DNA from: Kutzneria sp. CA-103260 | Lineage (GTDB): Bacteria; Actinomycetota; Actinomycetes; Mycobacteriales; Pseudonocardiaceae | Assembly (NCBI RefSeq): GCF_018263855.1 | Contig: NZ_CP073318.1 | Span: forward strand, 11,222,001-11,286,000 | Direction: 5' to 3' | Length of the DNA stretch: 64,000 nucleotides | In this document: piece by piece, positions 48,001 to 57,394 of the stretch | Position numbering within the stretch: position 1 is the first letter of the stretch | Layout: every line of letters begins with the position of its first letter | Made by a program: the position numbers and the translations under genes | Notes under the pieces: generated by a model | Told to the model about the DNA's origin: nothing | What the model saw: the letters and a program-made list of their open reading frames with translations, nothing else | The model's database searches: none

Positions 48001-51000
48001 CAAAGTCGGATGCCGCGCTGCGGGCGCAGGCTCGCCGGCTTGCCGCCGTCCCGGAGCAGAACGTCACCGATGTGGCCTTCTCGCTGGACCGCACGCGGGC
48101 GGTGTTCGAGCACCGGGCCGTCGCGGTGGGGCAGCAGCACGACTCGCTGACCGGCGCGCTGGAGCGGTTCGCCGACGGCGACCTGCCGGCGACGATGGCG
48201 CAGGGTGTGGCCGATGTCTTCGGCAAGAAGGTGTTCGTCTTCCCCGGCCAGGGTTCGCAGTGGGTCGACATGGCCACCGAGCTGCTGGCCGCCTCGCCGG
48301 TGTTCGAGCGGCGGATGGTGGAGTGCGAGGCGGCGCTGTTGTCCTATGTGGACTGGTCGCTGCTGGACGTCCTGAACGACGCCGAGGCACTGGAGCGGGT
48401 GGACATCGTTCAGCCGGTGCTGTTCGCGGTGATGGTGTCGCTGGCCGAGTTGTGGCGTTCGCACGGTGTCGAGCCGGACGCGGTGGTTGGTCACTCACAG
48501 GGTGAGATCGCGGCCGCCTGTGTGGCCGGCGCGCTGTCGCTGGATGACGCCGCGAAGGTTGTCGCCCTGCGCAGCAAGGCGATTGCCGCCTCGCTGGCCG
48601 GTCTGGGCGGCATGATGTCGGTTGCCCTGCCGGTGGCCGAGGTTGAGCCGCTGCTGGTTGACGGCGTCTTCGTGGCTGCGGTGAACGGGCCGCGTTCGGT
48701 TGTTGTGGCCGGCTCGCCGGAGGGGCTGCTCGCGGTCCAGGCGGCGGTCGAGGCCGGCGGTGGTCGGGCGCGGATGGTTCCGGTGGACTACGCCTCGCAC
48801 ACCGATCACGTCGAGGCGATCGAGTCGGATCTGGCTGTGGCGTTGGACGGCATCGCGCCGCGGGCAGCGTCGACGGCGTTCTTCTCGACGGTGACCGGTG
48901 ATTGGATCGAGGACACCACGTCTCTCGACGCCGCCTACTGGTACCGCAACCTGCGGCACCAGGTTCGGTTCGCGGAGTCGATCGGGTCGTTGGCGCAGCA
49001 GGGTTACGGGTTCTTCATCGAGACCAGCGCGCATCCGGTGCTGACGATGAGCGTTCAGGACATTGTGGACGAGGCCGGTGTCGACGCGGTCGCGGTGGGC
49101 ACGTTGCGGCGCAACGACGGTGGCCTTCAGCGGTGGCTGCTGTCGTTGGCTGAGGCCCACGTCCGCGGTCTGGACGTGCAGTGGAACCTGGTCGGCCGGA
49201 GCGTGGATCTGCCGACCTACGCGTTCGACCACAAGCGGTACTGGCTTGAGACCATTGTGGACAGCACGACGCGGTCGGTGGTCGACGACTGGCGCCACCG
49301 CGTCACGTGGCGGCCGGTGGACGACGCCTCGCCGGCGACCGGCACCTGGGTCGTGGTCACGGCCGCCGACAACGACTGGACGTTCGGGGACAACACGATC
49401 CACGTCGTCACCGACGGCGCGGACCGGGCCACACTGGCCGGGCAGCTGCGGGCGGCGATGACCGAGCCGGTGGCCGGTGTCGTGTCGCTGCTGGCCTTCG
49501 ACCAGCCGATCACGGCCACGCTGCACCTTGTCCAGGCCCTCGGCGACATCGAGGCCGACGCGAAGGTGTGGCTGGTCACCAAGGGCGCGGTCGCGGTCGA
49601 CGAGAACGACCGGATCGCCAACCCGGAGCAGGCTCAGGTCTGGGGCATGGGCCGGGTGATCGCCCTCGAACAGCCCGAGCGCTGGGGTGGCGTGGTGGAC
49701 CTCCCGGTCGACGCCGACGACATCGCGGTGCGCCGCCTGGCCGGTGTGCTCGCCGGTCGTGACGGCGAGGACGAGCTGGCCATCCGCGACCGCGGCGTCC
49801 GGGTCCGGCGGTTCGCGAAGGCCGCCCCGCACGTCAAGGCCACCGACCCGTGGCAGCCGTACGGCACGGTGCTGGTCACCGGCGGCACCGGTGCCCTTGG
49901 TGGGCATGTCGCCCGCTGGCTGGCCGAGGCCGGTGCGCGCCACCTGGTGCTGACCAGCCGTCGCGGCCGGAACGCCGATGGTGCTGCGGACCTCGAAGCC
50001 GAGCTGCGTGAGCTGGGCACCGAGGTGACGATCGCCGCTTGCGATGCCGCAGATCGAGACGCCATGGCGGAGTTGATCGCGCAATACCCGCCGAACGCGG
50101 TGATCCACACGGCCGGTGTGCTGGACGACGGCGTGCTGGAGAGCCAGGACGCGTCGAAGGTGGAGCGTGTTTTCGCGCCGAAGGTGACCGCGGCGCAGAA
50201 CTTGCACGAGCTGACCCGCGATCTGCCGCTGACGGCGTTCGTGCTGTTCTCGGCGGGCGCCGGTGTGCTGGGTAGTGCCGGTCAGTCGAACTACGCGGCT
50301 GCCAACGCTTACCTGGACGCCCTCGCCGAGCAGCGCCGGGCCGACGGCCTGGTGGCAACATCGATCGCCTGGGGCGCTTGGGCGGACAGCGGTCTCGCGG
50401 CCGATGCCGGTGTGGTGGAGGAAAGGCTGCGACAGACCGGGGTCTTCCCGATGCGGCCGGACCTCGCCATCAGCGCCCTGCAAGGCGCGCTGGACGACGG
50501 CGACGCCACGCTCGTGGTCATCGACATGGACTGGCAGCGCACCGCCGGACGGCCGTGGAGCCGTGACCTCGTCGTCACGGAAACCGTTGCCGAGCAAGGT
50601 GACTCGCTGCGGGACCGGCTGTCGGCGCTGCCGCGGGACGAGGCCGACCGCACACTGGTCACGTTGGTGCGCAAGCACGTCTCCGATGTGCTCGGGCACG
50701 ACGGCGTCGACGCCGTGCCGACGGCGAAGCCGTTCCGGGAGCTCGGGTTCGACTCGCTGGCCGCGGTCGAGCTGCGCAACCGGCTCGGCGCGGCGACGGG
50801 ACTGAAGCTGCCGACCACGTTGGTCTTCGACCACCCGACCGTCCGCGAGCTGGCGACCCGGCTCGGCGCCGACCTGCTCGGCGCGAGCACCGAAGTCGTT
50901 GTGCCGACGCAGGTTCGGACGGTCGACCCGGACAACGACCCGGTGGTGATCGTGGGCATGAGCTGCCGGTTCCCCGGCGGCGTGGCCTCGCCCGAGGACC

Positions 51001-54000
51001 TGTGGCAGATGCTGGTCGACGGCCGCGACGCGGTCGGCGACTTCCCGACCGACCGCGGTTGGGACCTGGACTCGCTGTTCCACGCCGACCCCGACAACAT
51101 CGGCACCACGACCGCGCGCGGAGGTGCCTTCCTGCACGGCGCGTCGGGCTTCGATGCCGGCTTCTTCGGTGTGTCGCCGCGTGAGGCGGTGGCGATGGAC
51201 CCGCAGCAGCGGCTGCTGCTGGAGTCGTCGTGGGAGGCGCTGGAGCGGGCCGGCATCGACCCGAGGTCGTTGCGGGGCAGCGACACCGGTGTGTTCGTCG
51301 GCACCAACGGGCAGGACTACCTGATGGTCCTGACCGAGGCCGAGGACGACATCGCCGGGCACGTCGTCACCGGCAACGCGGGCAGTGTCGTCTCCGGCCG
51401 GGTCTCGTACACGCTGGGCCTGGAGGGCCCGTCGGCCACGGTCGACACGGCGTGTTCGGCGTCGCTGGTGGCGATGCACTGGGCCGCGCAGTCGCTGCGG
51501 TCCGGTGAGTGCTCGCTGGCACTGGCCGGCGGTGTCACTGTGATGTCCACGCCGGGCCTGTTCGTCTCCTTCTCGCGTCAGCGCGGTCTGGCGGCGGACG
51601 GCCGGATCCGTGCCTTCTCCGACGACGCCGAAGGCACGGGTTGGTCCGAGGGTGTCGGCATGGTGGTGCTGGAGCGTCAGTCGGACGCCGTGCGCAACGG
51701 TCACCCGGTCTTGGCGGTGCTGCGCGGAAGCGCGATCAACCAGGACGGTGCGTCCAACGGTCTGACGGCCCCGAACGGTCCCTCGCAGCAGCGGGTGATC
51801 CGCCGGGCGCTGGCCAACGCCGGCCTCACTCCGTCCGATGTGGACGCTGTCGAGGCGCACGGCACCGGCACGACGTTGGGTGACCCGATCGAGGCCCAGG
51901 CGCTGTTGGCGACCTACGGTCAGGACCGGGACGAGCCGTTGTGGCTGGGCTCGGTGAAGTCCAACATCTCGCACACGCAGGCGGCGGCCGGTGTCGCTGG
52001 TGTCATCAAGATGGTGTTGGCGATGCAGAACGGCGTGCTGCCGCAGACGCTCAACGTGTCGGAGCCGACGTCCCATGTGGACTGGAGTGCCGGCAAGGTC
52101 GAGCTGCTGACCGAGGCCCGGCCGTGGCCCGAGACGGATCACCCGCGCCGGGCCGGTGTGTCGTCGTTCGGTGTCAGCGGCACCAACGCGCACCTGATCC
52201 TGGAGCAGCCCCCGGCGGTCGAGGAGACGGCCGCCGAGCGGTCGGCTGTGACGCCTTGGATTCTGTCCGCCGCGTCCGAGAGCGCGCTGCGCGATCAGGC
52301 GGCTCGACTGGCGTCCATTGTGGACCAAGTTGACGCGGCCGATGTGGCCTACTCGCTGGTGACCTCCAGGACGTCGTTCGAGCACCGCGCGGTGGTGTCC
52401 GGTGTTGACGCGCTGCGTGCGTTCGCGGAGGGCCGGCCTGCGCCGGGCGTGGTGACCGGTGCCGCCGTCGAGGGTCTGACGGCGTTCATGTTCTCCGGTC
52501 AGGGTTCGCAGCGGGTGGGTATGGGCAAGGGCCTGTACGAGGTCTTCCCGGTGTTCGCCGAGGCGTTGGACGCGGTGTTGGCGCACTTGGACGCCGATCT
52601 GCGTGAGGTGATCTTCGAGGGCAGTTCGAAGCTGGACCAGACCGGTTACACGCAGCCGGCGTTGTTCGCGATCGAGGTGGCGCTGTTCCGTCTGCTGGAG
52701 TCGTGGGGCGTCAGGCCGGACTTCGTTGTGGGCCACTCGATTGGTGAGCTGGCGGCGGCGCATGTCGCTGGCGTGCTCAGCCTTGAGGACGCTTGCACGT
52801 TGGTCGCCGCGCGGGGCCGTCTGATGCAGGCGCTGCCCGAGGGCGGTGCGATGGTGGCGATCCAGGCGACCGAGGACGAGGTGCTGCCCTACCTGTCCGA
52901 GAAGGTGTCGATCGCTGCGATCAACGGTCCCGACTCGGTGGTCGTCTCCGGTGACGAGGAGGCCGTGCTGGCGGTGGCCGCGCGGTTCGAGAAGACCAAG
53001 CGGCTCAAGGTCTCGCACGCGTTCCACTCGCCGCTGATGGACCCGATGCTCGACGAGTTCCGCACGATCGCCGAGGGGCTTTCCTACGCGGAGCCCCGGA
53101 TTCCGGTGGTGCCGACGTCGGCCGGCGGCGGGCAGTGGACCGAGCCGGAGTACTGGGTGCGGCACGTCCGTGCGGCCGTGCGGTTCCACGACGGCGTGGC
53201 CACACTGATCAGCGAGGGTGTGACGACCTTCCTGGAGGTCGGGCCGGACGGCGTGCTGTCCGGGATGGCCGACGGCATCGCCACCCTGCGCCGCAACCGG
53301 GACGAGGTCGAGGCGATCACCACGGCCCTGGCCCAGCTGCACGTCCGTGGCGTCGAGGTCGACTGGCTCAAGCTGATCTCGGGCCGGCTGGTGGACCTGC
53401 CGACCTACGCGTTCCAGCACGTCTCCTACTGGCCGAAGCTGCGGGCCAGGAAGGCGGCGGTGGACACGGTCGACGGCGCGTTCTGGGAAGCGGTCGAGAG
53501 CAACAACCTGGAGGAACTGGCCGGCACCCTGGAGCTGGACAGCGCCGAGCTGGACGGCGTGCTGCCGGCCCTGTCGACCTGGCGGCGCAAGCAGCGCGAA
53601 CAGTCCGCGGCCGACTCGTGGCGCTACCAGATCGCCTGGCGGCCGCTGGCCGACACGGCGACGCCGGTCCTGGCCGGCAGCTGGCTGGTGGTGGCGCCGA
53701 AGGGCGAATACCGGCTCGTCGACGAGAGTGCGGCCGCGCTGACCGAGGCCGGCGCGCGGGTCGAGATCGTGCGGGTCGACCTGGGCCAGGCCGATCGGGC
53801 CGGCCTGGCCGCCGAGCTCGTGGGCCGTGAGCCCGCCGGGGTGCTCTCCCTGCTGGCACTGGACGAGGCGGAGTTCCCGTCGCACCCGGTGCTGACCCGG
53901 GGTGTCGCCGGCACCTTGCTCCTGGTGCAGGCGCTCGCCGACGCCGGGATCACCGCGCCGCTGTGGCTGGGCACCTCCGGTGCGGTGGCCACCGGCGGCT

Positions 54001-55556
54001 CGGACCGGGTCGTGAGCCCGGCCCAGGCGCAGGTGTGGGGGATGGGCCGCGTGGTCGGCCTGGAGTTCCCCGACCGGTGGGGCGGCCTGATCGACCTGCC
54101 GGCGACCCTGGACGACCAGGCCGCGCGGCGGGTGTGTGGCGTGCTGGCCGGCGTCGACGGTGAGGACCAGGTCGCGGTGCGCGACAACGGCGTGTTCCTG
54201 CGCCGGCTCGTGCACGACCCGGTGGGCGGCCGCCAGCCGGTCCGGGCCTGGAACCCGGTCGGCACCACCCTGATCACCGGCGGCACCGGGGCCATCGGCG
54301 GGCACGTCGCCCGCTGGCTGGCCGGCAACGGGGCCGAGCACCTAGTGCTGCTCGGTCGCCGCGGGGCCGACACCCCCGGCGTCGCCGAGCTGGACGCGGA
54401 GCTGACCGCGCTGGGCGCGCGGGTCACCGTGGCGGCCTGCGACGTGGCTGACCGGGACTCGCTGTCCAGGCTGCTCAAGGAACTGGAGGCGGCCGGCGAC
54501 CAGGTGCGCGGTGTCGTGCACGCCGCGGGCGTGGAACGGCCGGGTCCGCTGGCCGAGACCGACGCCCAGGAGTTCGCCGAGGTCATCGCGGCCAAGGTGG
54601 CCGGCGCGATCAACCTGGACGAGCTGCTCGACGACTCGGTGCTGGACACGTTCGTCCTGATGTCGTCCAACGCCGCGGTGTGGGGTAGCGGCGGCCAGGC
54701 GGCCTACGCGGCCGGCAACGCGTTCGTCGACGCGCTGGCCGAACAGCGCCGGTCGCGCGGGGCCACGGCGACCTCGGTCGCCTGGGGTGCCTGGGCCGGT
54801 GGCGGCATGGCCGCCACCGAGGGAGCCGGCGAACACCTGCGCAGGCGGGGCGTGCGAACCATGCGTCCCGAGTACGCGGTGGCGAGCCTGCGGCAGGCGG
54901 TGGAGCTCGACGAGACGTTCGTGACAGTGACGGACATGGACTGGGCGCAGTTCGCCAAGGGCTTCACCGCGGCCCGGCGGCGGCCGCTGCTCGACGAGCT
55001 GCCCGAGGTCGTGGTGGACGCCGCCCCCGAACCGGACGCCTCGGCCGCTGGCCTGGCCGACCAGCTGGCCGGCCTGCCCGGGCCGGAGCGGGAGCGGGTC
55101 GTGGTCGACCTGGTGCGGGCGCACGTGGCCGCGGTGCTCGGCCACGCCGGCATCGACGCGGTCGACCCGGTCCGTCCGTTCAAGGAACTCGGGTTCGACT
55201 CGCTGACCTCGGTCGAGCTGCGCAACCAGCTCGCCTCGGCCACCGGCCAGCGGCTGCCCGCCTCGGTCGTGTTCGACCACCCGACGCCCACCGAGCTCGC
55301 CCGGTTCCTGCTGGGCAAGCTGGGAGTCGAGCAAGTCTCGGTGTTGGACGAGCTGGACCGCGTCCAGCAGGCCATTTCAGCAGTTTCCCTAGACGACGCC
55401 GAACATCCGATGATTGTCGCCCGGCTGCGAACGATGCTGGCCAAGCTCGACGGGGGCCAGGAGAAGACGGAAGGCGCCACCGTCGCGGAGCGGCTCGACG
55501 CCGCCACCGATGACGAGATCTTCGAGTTCATCAACCAGGAATTCGGGAGGTCGTAG
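33006..55556 (+). CDS. Type I modular polyketide synthase PKS-2 (five modules)
   Basis: Giant multienzyme of 7516 aa performing five chain extensions. N-terminal docking helix (about 1-32), modules 3-7, then C-terminal docking region (about 7440-7516, ending DDEIFEFINQEFG). Layout: 3 KS-AT-DH-KR-ACP, 4 KS-AT-KR-ACP, 5 KS-AT-KR-ACP, 6 KS-AT-KR-ACP, 7 KS-AT-KR-ACP. AT motifs: YSSH or YASH with RVDVVQ or RVDIVQ (methylmalonyl) in 3, 4 and 6; HAFH with QTGYTQ (malonyl) in 5 and 7. There is no ER and no thioesterase. The ATG at 33006 overlaps the PKS-1 stop by eight bases; the frame is open to 32967 but that part is inside PKS-1. Two in-frame TTA codons (37608-37610, 41790-41792) are present. The module 6 KR lacks its catalytic Ser. 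It receives the chain from PKS-1 and probably passes it to PKS-3. Confidence 0.95.
33108..38000 (+). other. PKS-2 module 3: KS-AT(methylmalonyl)-DH-KR-ACP
   Basis: Adds a methylmalonyl unit (AT motifs RVDVVQP and VDYSSHS) and should give a methyl-branched double bond. DH is canonical: DHAVLGTVLLPG near 35843 and HPALLDAALH. The KR is B type (LDD), with LFSSGAG and NYAAAN intact. One TTA codon lies at 37608-37610, just after the KR. Confidence 0.86.
38044..42230 (+). other. PKS-2 module 4: KS-AT(methylmalonyl)-KR-ACP
   Basis: Adds a methylmalonyl unit (RVDVVQP, VDYASHT) and makes an alcohol. The KR has GGTGALG, LDD (B type), LFSSAAG and NYAAAN. From the AT onward it is closely matched by module 6. 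A TTA codon lies at 41790-41792; module 6 has TTC there. Confidence 0.86.
39563..44980 (+). repeat. Duplicated bimodule, copy A (module 4 AT to module 5 AT)
   Basis: This tract aligns with 48222-53640 at a constant offset of about 8655-8658 bases: both hold methylmalonyl AT, B-type KR, ACP, KS of the GTNGQDY group and malonyl AT in the same order. The KRs of modules 5 and 7 are more diverged, and the KS domains of modules 4 and 6 are unrelated at this level, so the boundaries are approximate. Confidence 0.7.
42282..46640 (+). other. PKS-2 module 5: KS-AT(malonyl)-KR-ACP
   Basis: Adds a malonyl unit (QTGYTQP, HAFH). The KR lacks LDD and has Trp in SSIAAVWGSGG, so it is A type (L-configured alcohol expected). 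A dimerisation element (FWAAVENNNLEALADTLE) precedes the KR. Confidence 0.86.
46684..50880 (+). other. PKS-2 module 6: KS-AT(methylmalonyl)-KR(Ser to Ala)-ACP
   Basis: Adds a methylmalonyl unit (RVDIVQP, VDYASHT). The KR keeps GGTGALG, LDD, Tyr and Asn, but the catalytic Ser (second Ser of LFSS) is Ala5750 (GCG at 50253-50255; LFSAGAG). It may be inactive, leaving a ketone. The AT entry motif also reads GSQWVDM rather than WVGM. The KS is not the partner of the module 4 KS. Confidence 0.86.
48222..53640 (+). repeat. Duplicated bimodule, copy B (module 6 AT to module 7 AT)
   Basis: Counterpart of 39563-44980. Differences from copy A include the lost KR serine (T to G at 50253) and TTC in place of a TTA codon. 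Ends are estimated by eye. Confidence 0.7.
50935..55330 (+). other. PKS-2 module 7: KS-AT(malonyl)-KR-ACP
   Basis: Adds a malonyl unit (QTGYTQP, HAFH). The KR is A type (Trp in SSNAAVWGSGG). A dimerisation element precedes it. The KS closely matches module 5 but reads NISHTQ instead of NIGHTQ beside a catalytic His (Ser6322). Confidence 0.86.
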
Positions 55557-55611
55557 GCGAGCGCTGTGGGCGGGGTCCGTCACCGCCGGACGTGATCGGA
55601 AGGAACGGCAA

Positions 55612-57126
55612 GTGCTGCGATCAGAGCAACTCAGAACAAACGAGCCGCCCAGCCCGGGCGGCGTGCGGGTCGCGGCGTTCGCGCTCGTGCCGGTGGCGGT
55701 GATCGCCGGCCTGATGGGCGCGGTGCTGTTGGTGCTCGGCAACGGGTACGGGTACTTCGGCGACGAGCTGTACTTCATCGCCGCCGGCCGCCACCTGGAC
55801 TTCAGCTACGTGGACCAGCCGCCACTGGTCCCGTTCCTGGCCATGGTCGCGGACACGATCGCCCCGGGATCGCTGTGGGTGCTGCACCTGCCGTCGGTCG
55901 TGGTGACGGTCGCCGGCATCCTCGTGGCCGCGCTGACGGTGTGGGAACTCGGCGGCGGCCGGCGGGCCCAGGTCATCGCGGCCGCGGTCTACTGCACCGC
56001 GCCGCTGGTCGCCGGCGGCGGCCACCTGCTGGCCACCTCCACCATCGACCTGTTCTTCTGGACGGCCATCACCTGGCTGCTGGTCCGCTGGCTGCGGACC
56101 CGGCAGGACAAGCTGCTGCTGTGGGCCGGCATCGTCACCGCCGTCGACCTGCAGGTGAAGTACCTGATCGCGTTCTTCTGGGTGGTCGCCGCGGTCGCCA
56201 TCCTCATCGCCGGGCCGCGGGAGTTCTTCCGCAGCAAGATGCTGTGGCTCGGCGGCGGCATCGCCGTGCTGACCACGCTGCCGTCGCTGATCTGGCAGGC
56301 CAACCACGGCTGGCCGCAGGTGGACATGGCCCGCCAGATCGCCTACGAGGAGTACGCCGGCGTCGGCGGCGCCGGCATGTTCCTGGTGTTCTTCGCGATC
56401 CTGCTCGGCATCATCGGCACCCCGCTCGCGGCGTACGGACTCTGGCGCGCGGCCCGCCAGCCGCGCTACCGGTTCCTGGCCATCACGGCGGTCGTCCTCG
56501 CGGTCGTGTTCATCGCGACCGGCGGCCGCCCTTACTACCCCACCGGCATCGTGCCCGTGCTGTGGGCGCTGGCCGCCGTCGGCCTGGAGAGCCCGCGCAA
56601 GCGGTGGGTCCCGTGGGTGGCCTGGCCGGCGCTGGTCCTGTCCGGCGTGCTGACGGTGATCGGGATGCCGATCGCCCCGGTGGAGTCGATCCGCGGCAAC
56701 GAGACATCGGATGTCACCAACGCCGAGAGTGTCGGCTGGCCGCAGATGGCCGACGAGGTGGCCGCCGCGTACCGGGCGCTGCCCGACGACGTCCGCCAGC
56801 ACACCGTCATCATGGGCGACAGTTTCTGGACCGCCAGCGTGATCGACGTCTACGGTCCGGCGCGCGGCCTGCCGTCCGCGTACAGCCCGAGCCGCGCGTA
56901 CTGGTATTTCGGTGTCCCGCCGGAGAGCGCCACCAACGTGCTCTACATCGGCGACAACAACGCCGACGTGGTGCGCGAGCACTTCGCCAAGTCGACCAAG
57001 GTCGCCACCGTGGACAACAAGCTGGGCATCAACAACAACTACCAGGGCGCGCCCATCTACCTGTTCTCGACCAAGGACGCGCCGTGGTCGAAGGTGTGGC
57101 CCCAGATCAAGACCCTCACCGGCTGA
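55612..57126 (+). CDS. Membrane glycosyltransferase, GT39/ArnT-like (PMT_2)
   Basis: Polytopic glycosyltransferase of the GT-C fold that would use a polyprenyl-phosphate sugar on the outer face of the membrane. The 504 aa protein has a first helix (about 20-43), then an extracytoplasmic loop with the expected catalytic acid pair in GYFGDELYF (Asp51-Glu52) and RHLDFSYVDQPPLVPFLA, typical of the PMT_2/ArnT-like group. Roughly nine further helices extend to about residue 370, then a soluble C-terminal domain. A GGAAGGA ribosome site seven bases before GTG 55612 fixes the start; the frame is open upstream inside PKS-2. It is 55 bases after PKS-2 with no promoter seen, and is followed by strong hairpins, so it is probably the last gene of the PKS-1/PKS-2 transcript. 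The acceptor could be the exported polyketide; this is inference. Confidence 0.88.
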   Translation: MLRSEQLRTNEPPSPGGVRVAAFALVPVAVIAGLMGAVLLVLGNGYGYFGDELYFIAAGRHLDFSYVDQPPLVPFLAMVADTIAPGSLWVLHLPSVVVTVAGILVAALTVWELGGGRRAQVIAAAVYCTAPLVAGGGHLLATSTIDLFFWTAITWLLVRWLRTRQDKLLLWAGIVTAVDLQVKYLIAFFWVVAAVAILIAGPREFFRSKMLWLGGGIAVLTTLPSLIWQANHGWPQVDMARQIAYEEYAGVGGAGMFLVFFAILLGIIGTPLAAYGLWRAARQPRYRFLAITAVVLAVVFIATGGRPYYPTGIVPVLWALAAVGLESPRKRWVPWVAWPALVLSGVLTVIGMPIAPVESIRGNETSDVTNAESVGWPQMADEVAAAYRALPDDVRQHTVIMGDSFWTASVIDVYGPARGLPSAYSPSRAYWYFGVPPESATNVLYIGDNNADVVREHFAKSTKVATVDNKLGINNNYQGAPIYLFSTKDAPWSKVWPQIKTLTG

Positions 57127-57141
57127 CCCACGCCGAGCGGA

Positions 57142-57180
57142 CCGGCGCGGCGCGACCCCTCCCGGGTCGCGCCGCGCCGG
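57142..57180 (+). terminator. Perfect 17-bp hairpin after the membrane glycosyltransferase
   Basis: Arms 57142-57158 and 57164-57180 pair perfectly with a five-base loop, 15 bases past the stop codon. There is no T-tract, but the stem is very strong. It probably ends the PKS-1/PKS-2/glycosyltransferase transcript. Confidence 0.75.
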
Positions 57181-57213
57181 CATTCGGGGCCTTCGATTTC
57201 AGCAGTTTCACCA

Positions 57214-57240
57214 GAGGACGGCCGTCAACCGGCCGTCCTC
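57214..57240 (+). terminator. Second hairpin, 11-bp stem
   Basis: Arms GAGGACGGCCG (57214-57224) and its complement (57230-57240), loop five bases, 33 bases after the first hairpin. Together they look like tandem terminators. Confidence 0.6.
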
Positions 57241-57394
57241 CGGTAGGCGCGGACCATGCTGGCCGATGTTGGGCGATGGGCAGGACGGGACGGATGACCC
57301 CACCAGTGCGGAACAGCTCCATAACCAGGCGTTTGGACGGTCGTGAACAGGCGCGGAGGGATCTTCGCGTCCACTGCGCACAGGCAAGGTACCC
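57241..57394 (+). promoter_or_regulatory. PKS-3 upstream region
   Basis: Because two hairpins precede it, PKS-3 probably has its own promoter in these 154 bases. I see no convincing -10/-35 pair and no G-rich box of the kind found near other cluster genes. The ribosome site before ATG 57395 is weak (AAGG). Confidence 0.35.

Noticed and set aside
55414..55611. N-terminal extension of the membrane glycosyltransferase
   Set aside because: Lies inside the PKS-2 3' end in another frame; a strong ribosome site marks GTG 55612.
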